Source: RGIG2041 sp045546315 (GTDB lineage: Bacteria; Bacillota; Clostridia; UBA1381; UMGS1253). Taken from it: a DNA stretch of 10,854 nt. Made by a program: the position numbers and the translations under genes. The stretch covers positions 1-10,854 of the forward strand of contig JAZQCN010000069.1 of NCBI GenBank assembly GCA_045546315.1, written 5' to 3'. Shown one piece after another: positions 1 to 7,313 of this stretch (position 1 is the first letter of the stretch; every line of letters begins with the position of its first letter). The notes under the pieces are model-generated. The model saw only the letters and a program-made list of their open reading frames with translations. It did not search any database and was not told the DNA's origin.

Positions 1-10
1 TCCGTGCCGT

Positions 11-302
11 GCCTTGTCTTACAGCAAAATTATCTCTTTCTCCTGCGGAGAGGTTGTTTTCGTCGTCTTTGCCTCGCTCTGCATCCAAATTATGGCTTTT
101 TCAGTTAGCGTGGGAATTGTGCGCCTTGTCTTACAACAAAATTATCTCTTTCTCCTGCGAATGGTTATTTTCGTTGTCTTTGCCTCGCTCTGCATCCAAA
201 TTACGGCTTTTTCGGTTTGCGAGGGATTGTGCGACAGCTTCGTTAAAGCCCGACTATCCACTCGCCTCTGCGCCTTGTCTTACAACAAAATTATCTCTTT
301 CT
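11..302. repeat. Degenerate tandem repeat, about 2.3 copies, period about 111 bp
   Basis: Copy 1 begins at 11 and copy 2 at 123; both start GCCTTGTCTTACA(G/A)CAAAAT and later share GCCTCGCTCTGCATCCAAAT (71-90 and 182-201). A third, partial copy (272-302) is identical to the first 31 bases of copy 2 and then diverges. Copies 1 and 2 are spaced 111-112 bases, but copies 2 and 3 are 149 apart because about 38 extra bases (about 232-270) lie between GTGCG and CTGCG. Two long overlapping reading frames cross the array, but their similar peptides simply reflect the repeat and neither has a good ribosome site, so I treat the region as non-coding. The array may continue left of the window. Confidence 0.75.
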
Positions 303-332
303 TCACTAAATCTCACTTTTATGAGTTGGGTG

Positions 333-419
333 TGAATTTGGATGCAAGACGAGGCGGCGGCAGGACGGCTATACGCTTGTATGCCGTCCTGTCCCCAACG
401 AAGTATTGCGCCAAATTCA
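333..419. repeat. Long nested inverted repeat (structured intergenic element)
   Basis: The outer arms TGAATTTGG (333-341) and CCAAATTCA (411-419) pair perfectly and are followed by GCAA (344-347) with TTGC (406-409). After an internal loop of similar size on both sides (348-360 and 392-405), the inner arms CAGGACGGC (361-369) and GCCGTCCTG (383-391) pair. They continue, past a bulged T at 370, with ATAC/GTAT around a GCTT loop (375-378). There is no T-tract after either arm, so it is not a normal intrinsic terminator. It lies 22 bases before the -35 of the next promoter. It could be a palindromic dispersed repeat or a structured RNA made from upstream transcription; the sequence does not decide. 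Confidence 0.6.
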
Positions 420-441
420 TAAAAAATTCACACATGAACAC

Positions 442-470
442 TTGCGGGCGGTGCGCACATATGGTATGAT
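442..470 (+). promoter_or_regulatory. Extended -10 sigma-A promoter for DUF1385-prmC
   Basis: TATGAT at 465-470 is preceded by TG one base away (462-463), giving an extended -10. TTGCGG at 442-447 matches three of six -35 positions, with a 17-base spacer. Transcription would start near 477, about 34 bases before the DUF1385 start codon. The promoter lies inside the longer reading frame that could begin at 406, which argues for the 511 start. Confidence 0.6.
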
Positions 471-510
471 ATATACAGAGAAAAATGTAATTTTTGAAAG
501 GCGATGTACT

Positions 511-1506
511 ATGGGTAAAAAGAATGAACATATGACGAGCATCGGCGGTCAGGCGGTGCTGGAGGGCGTAATGATGCGCGGTCCGGCGAAAACGGCGGTT
601 GCCATCCGCAAAAGCGACGGCGAAATCGTGCTCGATGTGCAGGAAAACAAATCCTTCCTCGCAAAATATAAATTAAACAAAATCCCGATTCTGCGCGGGT
701 TTCTGTCCTTTTTTGTCAGTATGTATACCGGCGTGAAGTACACAATGTACTCCGCGGAATTTGTCGACATTGAGGAAGAAGAGCCGACGAAGTTTGACAA
801 GCTTTTGGAAAAGGTTTTCGGCGACAAGCTGATGGGCGTGATGATGTGGGTGTCCGTCATTCTGGCGCTGGTGCTCGGTGTCGGTCTGTTTATGCTTTTG
901 CCGACCGTGTTTGCGGGCGCTGTGAAGAGCTTTTTTACAAACGAATGGTTTAACCTGTTCCCGGCTGGCTTTGCCACGGGCGCAGGTGCACTGTTTTCAC
1001 ACACGCTTGTGCTGAATTTAATCGAATCCGTAACCAGAATTTGCATCTTCCTTTTGTATATGTACCTCGTGTCGCATCTAAAGGATATGAAGCGCGTTTT
1101 TGCCTACCACGGCGCAGAGCATAAATCCATTGCGTGCTATGAGGCAGGCGAGGAATTGACGGTGGAGAATGTGAAAAAGCACACGCGTTTGCATCCGCGC
1201 TGCGGTACAAGCTTTCTTTTAATCGTTATGGTGGTCAGCATTTTGTTTTTCTCGTTTTTATCGTGGGACAATGCGCTGACGCGCCTTCTCGTGCGCCTGG
1301 CGCTTTTGCCGGTGGTTGCCGGTGTATCGTATGAGATTATTAAGTTTGCAGGGCGCAGCAAGGGCTGCATTGCCCGCATTTTAACCAAGCCGGGTCTGGC
1401 GCTGCAGCGCTTAACGACCAACGAGCCGGACGAGGAACAGATTGAGGTGGCGATTACCGCGTTAAAGGCGGTGCTGCCGACGGCAGGAGAGGACGATCAA
1501 TGGTAA
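511..1506 (+). CDS. DUF1385 (YqhQ-like) integral membrane protein
   Basis: A 331-residue protein of the DUF1385 family (YqhQ in Bacillus subtilis), whose biochemical function is not established. The family N-terminal motif GGQAVLEGVMMRGP is at residues 12-25. Hydrophobic membrane segments are seen near 108-135, 160-189, 235-252 and 258-277. Two motifs rich in possible metal ligands or active-site residues are visible: YHGAEHKS (199-206), just after the second membrane segment, and HPRCGTSFL (228-236). The ATG at 511 was chosen because it has a GAAAGG ribosome site at 496-501 and the family N-terminus begins there; in-frame codons back to 406 overlap the promoter. The stop overlaps the prmC start by 7 bases, so the two are probably translationally coupled. 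DUF1385 next to prmC is a recurrent arrangement in Clostridia. The family call is firm; the role is unknown. Confidence 0.93.
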   Translation: MGKKNEHMTSIGGQAVLEGVMMRGPAKTAVAIRKSDGEIVLDVQENKSFLAKYKLNKIPILRGFLSFFVSMYTGVKYTMYSAEFVDIEEEEPTKFDKLLEKVFGDKLMGVMMWVSVILALVLGVGLFMLLPTVFAGAVKSFFTNEWFNLFPAGFATGAGALFSHTLVLNLIESVTRICIFLLYMYLVSHLKDMKRVFAYHGAEHKSIACYEAGEELTVENVKKHTRLHPRCGTSFLLIVMVVSILFFSFLSWDNALTRLLVRLALLPVVAGVSYEIIKFAGRSKGCIARILTKPGLALQRLTTNEPDEEQIEVAITALKAVLPTAGEDDQW

Positions 1507-2336
1507 TCGAGCAGGCGCTTTTGGAAGCGACACGCGCGATGCAGGCAGAAGGTATTCCCTCGCCGCGCTTAGAGGCAAATATCCTTTTAGGGCATATTTT
1601 ATCTCTCGACCGCGCAGGGCTTTTGCGCGCGCAGACAAGCGAGCTGTCGGAGGCGGATTTATCGGCATTCCGCGCGCTGACCAAGCGGCGCATCGGCGGT
1701 GAGCCGACGGCATATTTAATCGGCAGCCGCGAGTTTATGTCGCTTGATTTTTCCGTCAGCGCGGCGGTCTTGATTCCGCGCCCCGATACAGAGATTTTAG
1801 TTGAAGCCGTTATAGAGGCGGCAAAGGCATATCAAGCGCCGCACATCCTCGATTTATGCTGCGGCAGCGGCTGCATCGGCGTAAGCCTGGCGCACTATCT
1901 GCCGAAGGCGCAGGTCACGCTGATGGATTTATCCTTCGAGGCGGTGGAGGTCGGCAAAACAAATGCCGCGCGGCACGCACCGGAAAATACAAGTGTTTTG
2001 CAGGGCGACGCCTTCAATTTAAGTGGCACTTACGATATGATTGTTTCCAATCCGCCGTATATTGAAACTGCGGTGGTGGATGGTCTGCAAACCGAGGTGC
2101 GCGACCACGAGCCGCGCCTTGCACTCGACGGCGGTGCAGACGGCTTGCGGTTTTATACGCACTTTGCAAAAACAATGCAGTGCAATTTAAAGCCCGGCGG
2201 TCTTCTGGCCCTCGAGGTGGGGCACACGCAGGCGCGCGTTGTTTCCGCACTTTTGGCGGAAAACGGCTGGCGCGATATTCGGATTTGCACCGACCTTGCC
2301 GGTATTGAGCGCGTGGTGCTCGCATATAAAAAGTGA
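1500..2336 (+). CDS. prmC: Peptide chain release factor N5-glutamine methyltransferase
   Basis: PrmC (HemK) transfers a methyl group from S-adenosylmethionine to the glutamine of the GGQ motif in release factors RF1 and RF2, improving translation termination in the cytosol. The 278 residues fit the family. The N-terminal helical domain (about 1-75) is followed by the linker motif GSREFMSLDF (76-85) and IPRPDTE (92-98). The SAM-binding loop is DLCCGSGCIGV (118-128), and the catalytic NPPY, which holds the substrate glutamine, is at 184-187 in IVSNPPYIE. The ATG at 1500 has AGGAGAGG at 1485-1492. In many Firmicutes prmC lies beside prfA (RF1), its substrate gene; here the next gene is yunB, so prfA must lie elsewhere or upstream of the window. 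The old HemK (haem) name is a historical misassignment. Confidence 0.96.
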   Translation: MVIEQALLEATRAMQAEGIPSPRLEANILLGHILSLDRAGLLRAQTSELSEADLSAFRALTKRRIGGEPTAYLIGSREFMSLDFSVSAAVLIPRPDTEILVEAVIEAAKAYQAPHILDLCCGSGCIGVSLAHYLPKAQVTLMDLSFEAVEVGKTNAARHAPENTSVLQGDAFNLSGTYDMIVSNPPYIETAVVDGLQTEVRDHEPRLALDGGADGLRFYTHFAKTMQCNLKPGGLLALEVGHTQARVVSALLAENGWRDIRICTDLAGIERVVLAYKK

Positions 2337-2357
2337 ACGAACAAAAATAATCGAATG

Positions 2358-2394
2358 AACCGATTTTTGCATATACTGTAGAAATCGGTTTTTT
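2358..2394 (+). terminator. Intrinsic terminator-like hairpin after prmC
   Basis: AACCGATTT (2358-2366) pairs with AAATCGGTT (2382-2390) around a 15-base loop, and the second arm runs into six T residues (2389-2394). CGAAT (2352-2356) and ATTCG (2395-2399) could add an outer stem. The stem is AT-rich and the loop is large, so it is probably only moderately efficient. It separates DUF1385-prmC from yunB. Confidence 0.6.
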
Positions 2395-2410
2395 ATTCGG
2401 AGGGAGCATT

Positions 2411-3091
2411 ATGCGGCTCGGTCGGCAAAAAAGCATATCCTTGCGGCTGTTTCCGGCGCACACACGCCCGCTTTGGCGCAGAATAAATGTATATTTAACG
2501 CTATGGGTAAGCATTCTGCTTATAACGCTGCTGCTTGCGGCGACGCTGCGGCGCGCGGCGAATGTGGTGGATGCAGTGGCAGAGCGGCAGGCGGTCAATC
2601 TGGCGACGCGGCTGATTCATGAGGCAGTCGACGAAAAGCTCACCGCGCTCGGGTATACTTATACGGATTTTGTAACGCTGCAGGCGGATGCCGCAGGCAG
2701 GGTGCAGGCACTCACGGTCAACCCAAACACGGTCGGACGCCTGAAAACGGAGGTCGCGCTCGAGGTGGAAAAGCGCATTTCTTCGATGCGCGAACTTAGC
2801 GTGCAGGTGCCGTACGCCGCCTTTTTTAACGACGACTTCGGCATCGGTACGGGGCTGACGCTTTCTGTTGAGCTTGCGCCCGTGGGCGGCTGCAGTGTCG
2901 ACTTTGAAAACAGCTTTACCGCCGTCGGTATCAACCAGACAAAGCACCAGATTGACATCGTCATCGAAGCGGATTTTGCGATGCTTGCCGCCTTTATCGG
3001 CAGCGGCATAACGGTGCAAACGAGCCTGCCCGTCGCACAGACGGTCATCGTCGGTACGGTGCCGGAAAGCTATTTCGAAATTCAGCAGTAA
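2411..3091 (+). CDS. yunB: Sporulation protein YunB family
   Basis: A 226-residue protein matching the YunB family, which in Bacillus subtilis is made in the mother cell under sigma-E and is needed for normal spore formation; its molecular action is unknown. After a basic N-terminus, one hydrophobic membrane segment lies near 27-46, and the rest is probably extracytoplasmic. Family signatures are NPNTVGRLKTEVALEV (104-119), the GTGLTLSVELAPVGGCSVDF stretch (146-165), the GINQTKHQI box (173-181) and PVAQTVIVGTVPESYF (207-222). GGAGGGA at 2399-2405 precedes the ATG at 2411. It appears to stand alone: hairpins lie on both sides. No confident sigma-E promoter was recognised. Its presence implies a spore-forming organism or a recent descendant of one. 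Confidence 0.9.
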   Translation: MRLGRQKSISLRLFPAHTRPLWRRINVYLTLWVSILLITLLLAATLRRAANVVDAVAERQAVNLATRLIHEAVDEKLTALGYTYTDFVTLQADAAGRVQALTVNPNTVGRLKTEVALEVEKRISSMRELSVQVPYAAFFNDDFGIGTGLTLSVELAPVGGCSVDFENSFTAVGINQTKHQIDIVIEADFAMLAAFIGSGITVQTSLPVAQTVIVGTVPESYFEIQQ

Positions 3092-3126
3092 AAGTTTGCA
3101 AAAACAGTAGAAAATTTCAAACTTTT
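3090..3126 (+). terminator. Weak AT-rich hairpin after yunB
   Basis: AAAAGTTTG (3090-3098) and CAAACTTTT (3118-3126) are a perfect 9-base inverted repeat that begins inside the yunB stop codon. The only T run is the arm itself and no U-tract follows, so termination would be weak. The right arm also falls inside the spacer of the rhaB promoter, so the repeat may instead be a regulatory dyad. Confidence 0.35.
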
Positions 3127-3136
3127 GTGATATACT
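3108..3136 (+). promoter_or_regulatory. Sigma-A promoter for rhaB and probably the downstream operon
   Basis: TAGAAA (3108-3113, four of six -35 matches) and TATACT (3131-3136) are 17 bases apart, and TG at 3128-3129 makes an extended -10. The start site would fall near 3143, about 35 bases before the rhaB ATG. No other convincing promoter was seen before gpsA ends. Confidence 0.6.
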
Positions 3137-3141
3137 AAACG

Positions 3142-3156
3142 CAGTATATATTACTG
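3142..3156. promoter_or_regulatory. Candidate operator dyad at the rhaB start site
   Basis: CAGTA (3142-3146) and TACTG (3152-3156) are perfect inverted arms around TATAT, placed exactly at the predicted transcription start. This is the expected place for a repressor site, but the arms are short and AT-rich DNA gives such dyads by chance. No regulator gene is present in the window. Confidence 0.35.
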
Positions 3157-3177
3157 TATAGATAAGGAGTGTTTGAT

Positions 3178-4641
3178 ATGAAGGTTTTGGCATTTGACTT
3201 TGGTGCCTCCAGCGGCAGAGCGATTGTTTATGCCCTGGAAAACGGCAAGCTTTCCGGCGAAGAGGTGCACCGCTTTGATAACGACCCGGTGACGGTCGGC
3301 AAGGATTTTTATTGGGATGTTCTGCGCCTGTTTCATGAGGTGAAGGCAGGCATTGTGAACTGCAAAAAGGCAGGGCATACCATTTCCGCCATCGGTATTG
3401 ATACCTGGGGTGTGGACTACGGTCTGTTAGACGAAGAAGACCGCCTTTTGTCCAATCCGCACCACTACCGCGATGCGCGTACGCAGTCCGTTTCGCTGAC
3501 GGATGCGCAGCGCCGCGAGATTTACGAGGTAACCGGTATTCAGCACGCCTTTTTTAACACGCTGTTCCAGTTTATGTGCGAGGTAAAATCCCCGACGATT
3601 GACAAGGCAAAAACCGCTTTGTTTATGCCGGATTTGTTTAACTTCCTTTTAACCGGCGAGAAGCGCACGGAGTACACCATCGCTTCCACCAGCCAGATGC
3701 TTAACGCGCGCACACGCAGGTTTGATACACCGCTTTTAACCAAGTACGGCATTAAGAATCTGTTCCCGGACATCGTTGAGCCGGGCACGGTTGTCGGCTA
3801 TCTTACGGATGCGCTCTGCGAGGAGCTGGGTGTAGATAAGGTGCCGGTCATCGCCGTTGCAGCGCACGATACGGCTTCCGCCGTTGTGGCAACGCCGATG
3901 GAAAAGCCGGACGAGAGCATTTTCATCAGCTGTGGCACATGGCTGTTGTTCGGTGCGGAAACCAAGGAAGCGATTATCACCGACGAAAGCTACGAAACCA
4001 ACTACACCAACGAGGGCGGCGTGTTCGGCACTTACCGCTTCCTGCATAACATTATGGGTATGTGGCTGCAGCAGGAATGCAAGCGTACCTGGGAAAAGGA
4101 AGGCAAAACGGTAGACTATAAGGTGCTCGATAAGGAAGCGCTCGGTTTAGAGCCGTTTACCTGCATCATAAACCCGAACTTCAGCGAGTTTGAAGGCCCG
4201 GGCAATATGCCGAAGCGTATCGCGTCTTACGCCGAAAAGACCGGTCAGAAGGCACCGGAATCTATGGCGGCAACCATTCGCGCCATTTTGGAAAGCCTTG
4301 CCCTTGAGTGCACACGCTCGGTTAAGGCAATCGAAAAATCGCTGCCGAAGGCACCGAAGGTGATTCATATGGTCGGCGGCGGCACAAAGAGCAGCATCCT
4401 CTGCCAGTTTATGGCAAACGCTACCGGCATGCAGGTTGTGGCAGGCCCGATTGAGGGTACAAGCCTCGGTAACGCCTTAATGCAGTTTATTGCGCTCGGC
4501 GAAATCAAGGATTTGGACGAAGCACGCCGCGTTGTAAAGGTAAGCGAGGACACCAAAACCTACGAGCCGCAGGATACGGCGGCGTGGGCAGCGGCGTACG
4601 AAAAGTACCTCGAAATTTTAGAGAAAGAAAAGCAGTTTTAA
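3178..4641 (+). CDS. rhaB: Rhamnulokinase (FGGY-family carbohydrate kinase)
   Basis: RhaB phosphorylates L-rhamnulose to L-rhamnulose-1-phosphate with ATP in rhamnose breakdown. The 487 residues match the family length. The N-terminal FGGY phosphate-binding loop is FDFGASSGR (6-14); GIDTWGVDYG (73-82) and HHYRDART (95-102) are typical of rhamnulokinases. The likely catalytic aspartate is D231 in AAHDTASAV. The C-terminal ATPase elements are SCGTW (251-255), MVGGGTKS (398-405) and GPIEGTSLGNAL (423-434). ATG 3178 was chosen over a GTG at 3169 because AAGGAG (3164-3169) is 8 bases before the ATG and would overlap the GTG. No isomerase, aldolase, transporter or regulator of rhamnose is nearby, and the next gene begins one base after the stop, in a housekeeping operon. 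Another FGGY substrate cannot be excluded. Confidence 0.9.
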   Translation: MKVLAFDFGASSGRAIVYALENGKLSGEEVHRFDNDPVTVGKDFYWDVLRLFHEVKAGIVNCKKAGHTISAIGIDTWGVDYGLLDEEDRLLSNPHHYRDARTQSVSLTDAQRREIYEVTGIQHAFFNTLFQFMCEVKSPTIDKAKTALFMPDLFNFLLTGEKRTEYTIASTSQMLNARTRRFDTPLLTKYGIKNLFPDIVEPGTVVGYLTDALCEELGVDKVPVIAVAAHDTASAVVATPMEKPDESIFISCGTWLLFGAETKEAIITDESYETNYTNEGGVFGTYRFLHNIMGMWLQQECKRTWEKEGKTVDYKVLDKEALGLEPFTCIINPNFSEFEGPGNMPKRIASYAEKTGQKAPESMAATIRAILESLALECTRSVKAIEKSLPKAPKVIHMVGGGTKSSILCQFMANATGMQVVAGPIEGTSLGNALMQFIALGEIKDLDEARRVVKVSEDTKTYEPQDTAAWAAAYEKYLEILEKEKQF

Positions 4642-4642
4642 T

Positions 4643-5947
4643 ATGTCAAACGCAATTATTTCTGTGGTGTATCCGGGCAGCATCGCCGAGGAAATCGGCC
4701 TTGTGCCCGGTGACCGTATTTTAAAAATCAACGGCACAGCGCTAAACGATGTGCTCGATTATATGTTTTTAACGGCAGACGATGTTTTAGTCCTTGAGGT
4801 GTTAAAGGCAAGCGGTGAAACCGAAATCATCGAGGTCGAAACCGACTATGAACCCCTCGGCGCGGATTTTGAAAACGCGCTGATGGATGCGCCGAAAAGC
4901 TGTAGAAACAAGTGCATCTTCTGCTTTATCGACCAGCTGCCGAAGGGGATGCGCGAAACCGTGTATTTTAAAGACGATGACGCGCGCCTGTCCTTTTTGC
5001 AGGGCAATTATATTACGCTGACAAACCTGTCCGATGCGGATCTGGAGCGCATTATCCGGATGCACATTTCGCCGGTGAATGTTTCTGTACACACAACGAA
5101 TCCGGCGCTTCGCGAGAAGATGCTGTGCAACCGCTTTGCGGGCAATGTCTACGCGCGAATGCAGCGCCTGGCGGAAAATCAGATTACGATGAACTGCCAG
5201 ATTGTGCTTTGCCCGGGCATCAACGACGCAGAAGAGCTGGACCGCTCGCTAACGGAGCTTGCGGCGCTTTCGCCTTATGTAAACAGTGTCTCCGTCGTGC
5301 CGGTGGGGCTTACGCGCTACCGTGACGGGCTTTATCCGCTCAAGGCATTCGATAAAGAATCGAGCCTGGCGGTGATTGCACAGGTTGAAGACTATCAGGC
5401 AAAGTTTATGCAAAAGTACGGCAAGCGCATTGTCTTTTTGTCGGACGAGTTTTACTTAACGGCGCAAAAGCCGCTTCCGCCGGCAGAGGCATATGAAGAA
5501 TTTTACCAGATTGAAAACGGCGTCGGGCTGATGGCTTCGATGCAGGCAGAGTTTGACGAGGCACTCTCCGAACTTGAGGAGACCAAGATCGAGCGCACCG
5601 TCAGCATTGCAACCGGTGAAGCGGCGGCAGACTTTATCCGTGGCCTTGCTTCTGCGCTGGAGAGGCGGGTAGAGGGACTTAAAATTCAGGTGTTCCCGAT
5701 TCAAAACGAATTTTTCGGCGGCGGCGTTAATGTCAGCGGCTTGGTGGTCGGCGGCGATATTGTCCGACAGCTCAAGGGCAAAAAGCTCGGCAAGCGCCTG
5801 TTTATCCCGTCTGCGATGCTGCGCACAGGTGATGATGTATTTTTAGATGATTTAACACTTTCCGGCTTGTCCGATGCGCTCAGCGTGCCGGTGTGCCCGG
5901 TAAATAATGATGGCTATGATTTTATCGACAAGCTGTTAAACGAATAG
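4643..5947 (+). CDS. DUF512 protein with PDZ and radical-SAM-like domains
   Basis: A 434-residue member of the DUF512 family, whose reaction is unknown. Residues 1 to about 65 form a PDZ-like domain (VYPGSIAEEIGLVPGDRILKIN region, 9-30). Three cysteines, C87, C91 and C94 in CRNKCIFCF, have the CxxxCxxC spacing of radical-SAM enzymes, which bind a 4Fe-4S cluster and S-adenosylmethionine. Further conserved parts are VNVSVHTTNP (145-154), VVPVGLTRYR (218-227), SDEFY (267-271) and the glycine-rich FFGGGVNVSGLVVGGDI (357-373) of the C-terminal DUF512 domain. It is translated directly after rhaB, with one base between stop and ATG and only a weak A/G-rich ribosome site inside the rhaB end, so coupling is likely. 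Placement just before der is common in Clostridia and suggests a link to ribosome or envelope housekeeping, but that is inference. Confidence 0.93.
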   Translation: MSNAIISVVYPGSIAEEIGLVPGDRILKINGTALNDVLDYMFLTADDVLVLEVLKASGETEIIEVETDYEPLGADFENALMDAPKSCRNKCIFCFIDQLPKGMRETVYFKDDDARLSFLQGNYITLTNLSDADLERIIRMHISPVNVSVHTTNPALREKMLCNRFAGNVYARMQRLAENQITMNCQIVLCPGINDAEELDRSLTELAALSPYVNSVSVVPVGLTRYRDGLYPLKAFDKESSLAVIAQVEDYQAKFMQKYGKRIVFLSDEFYLTAQKPLPPAEAYEEFYQIENGVGLMASMQAEFDEALSELEETKIERTVSIATGEAAADFIRGLASALERRVEGLKIQVFPIQNEFFGGGVNVSGLVVGGDIVRQLKGKKLGKRLFIPSAMLRTGDDVFLDDLTLSGLSDALSVPVCPVNNDGYDFIDKLLNE

Positions 5948-5963
5948 GATTGGAGGCGAAAGC

Positions 5964-7292
5964 TTGAAACCGATAATAGCGATTGTGGGCAGACCGAATG
6001 TCGGCAAGTCCACACTGTTTAATAAAATTTTCGGCTCGCGCGTCAGCATTGTAGACGATACACCCGGCGTTACGCGCGACCGTATCTTTGCGGAGTGCGA
6101 ATGGCTCGGCAGGGCATTTACGCTGATTGATACAGGCGGTATCGAACCGAAAACCGATGACACGATTTTAAAGCAGATGCGTCTGCAGGCAGAGCTTGCC
6201 ATTGATATGGCGCATGTGGTGATTTTTATGGTCAATGTGCGCGACGGGTTAACCGCTGCCGACCAGGATGTTGCCGCGATGCTGCAAAAATCGAAAAAGC
6301 CGGTCATTTTGGCGGTCAATAAGGTCGACAATGCCGGTGCACCGCCGATGGATTTTTACGAGTTTTATAACCTCGGCTTAGGCGACCCGATTGCCATTTC
6401 CTCGACGCACGGCCTGGGCGTGGGCGACCTTTTGGACGCCGCATTTGAGCATATCGACGGCGAGGCGCTTGCCGCAGAGGAAGAGGAGGATATATTAAAA
6501 ATTGCCGTAGTCGGCAAGCCGAATGCAGGCAAATCCTCTTTAATCAACCGCATCTTAGGTGAAGAAAGAGTCATCGTCAGCGACATTGCAGGCACAACGC
6601 GCGACGCGATTGATACCTATGTCGAAAAGGACGGCAAAAAGTATATGTTTATCGACACCGCCGGCATCCGCCGCAAGGCGCGCGTCGACGAGCAGATTGA
6701 AAAATACAGCGTGGTGCGCGCGTATGCGGCAATTGAGCGCAGCGATGTGTGCATCATTATGATTGACGGCGCAGAGGGCATCACCGAGCAGGATTCGAAG
6801 ATTGCCGGCTTCGTGCACGAGAGCGGCAAGGCTGCTGTGGTTATCGTCAATAAGTGGGACTTGGTCGAAAAGGAAACCAACACCATGCACCACTATAAGC
6901 AGGATGTAATGGACACGCTTGCCTTTATGCAGTACGCGCCGATTCACTTTATGTCGGCAAAGACGGGCGCGCGTATGGAGAAGATGTATTCCATCCTCGA
7001 GGATGCTGCCGCGCAGAATGCACGCCGTATTCCGACCGGTATGTTAAACGATGTTATCGCCGAAGCGACCGCGAAGGTGCAGCCGCCGTCGGACAAGGGT
7101 AAGCGCTTAAAGATTTACTACGCAACCCAGCCGTCGACGAAGCCGCCGACATTTGTTATTTTCGTAAATGATAAAGAATTGTTCCATTTTTCGTACTTGC
7201 GTTATATTGAAAACCAGCTGCGTGCCGCCTTCGGCTTTGAAGGTACGCCGATTCGGTTTATTATTCGCGAGAGAAGTGAAAAAGCAAAATAA
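5964..7292 (+). CDS. der: Ribosome biogenesis GTPase Der (EngA)
   Basis: Der is an essential double-GTPase that acts in maturation of the 50S ribosomal subunit. The 442 residues contain two G domains. The first has G1 GRPNVGKS (9-16), G3 DTGG (56-59) and G4 NKVD (119-122). The second has G1 GKPNAGKS (184-191), G3 DTAG (231-234) and G4 NKWD (296-299). An acidic linker (about 165-176, EEEED) joins them, and a KH-like RNA-binding domain follows (about 355-437, with STKPPTFVIFVND and RFIIRERSE). The start is TTG at 5964, supported by GGAGG at 5952-5956 and by the family N-terminus KPIIAIVGRPNVGKS; no ATG fits. The TTG may limit expression of this protein compared with its neighbours. The gap to the upstream gene is 16 bases and to plsY 21. 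Confidence 0.97.
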   Translation: MKPIIAIVGRPNVGKSTLFNKIFGSRVSIVDDTPGVTRDRIFAECEWLGRAFTLIDTGGIEPKTDDTILKQMRLQAELAIDMAHVVIFMVNVRDGLTAADQDVAAMLQKSKKPVILAVNKVDNAGAPPMDFYEFYNLGLGDPIAISSTHGLGVGDLLDAAFEHIDGEALAAEEEEDILKIAVVGKPNAGKSSLINRILGEERVIVSDIAGTTRDAIDTYVEKDGKKYMFIDTAGIRRKARVDEQIEKYSVVRAYAAIERSDVCIIMIDGAEGITEQDSKIAGFVHESGKAAVVIVNKWDLVEKETNTMHHYKQDVMDTLAFMQYAPIHFMSAKTGARMEKMYSILEDAAAQNARRIPTGMLNDVIAEATAKVQPPSDKGKRLKIYYATQPSTKPPTFVIFVNDKELFHFSYLRYIENQLRAAFGFEGTPIRFIIRERSEKAK

Positions 7293-7313
7293 AGCATAGG
7301 AGATGAGGAGAAA

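Noticed and set aside
11..302. CRISPR array
   Set aside because: The units are about 111 bases, degenerate and few; there is no short conserved repeat with unique spacers and no cas gene nearby.
9..469. Two overlapping plus-strand reading frames (9-335 and 14-469)
   Set aside because: Their peptides mirror the tandem DNA repeat in two frames, they lack ribosome sites, and the second runs through the hairpin and the promoter.
406..510. Longer DUF1385 start at 406
   Set aside because: The extra 35 codons cross the hairpin arm and the promoter, and the family N-terminus begins at 511.
319..531. Minus-strand small reading frame across the hairpin
   Set aside because: It is the antisense of the palindromic element and promoter, with no family recognised.
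549..1046. Long antisense reading frames under DUF1385, yunB and gpsA
   Set aside because: They are shadows of high-GC coding frames on the plus strand, with no domains or ribosome sites.
2370..2380. CATATACTGTA as a sporulation-sigma or sigma-A -10 for yunB
   Set aside because: No fitting -35 is found at the right distance for sigma-A, sigma-E or sigma-K, and the sequence is the loop of the terminator hairpin.
3169..3177. GTG start for rhaB
   Set aside because: The GTG overlaps the AAGGAG ribosome site that serves ATG 3178.
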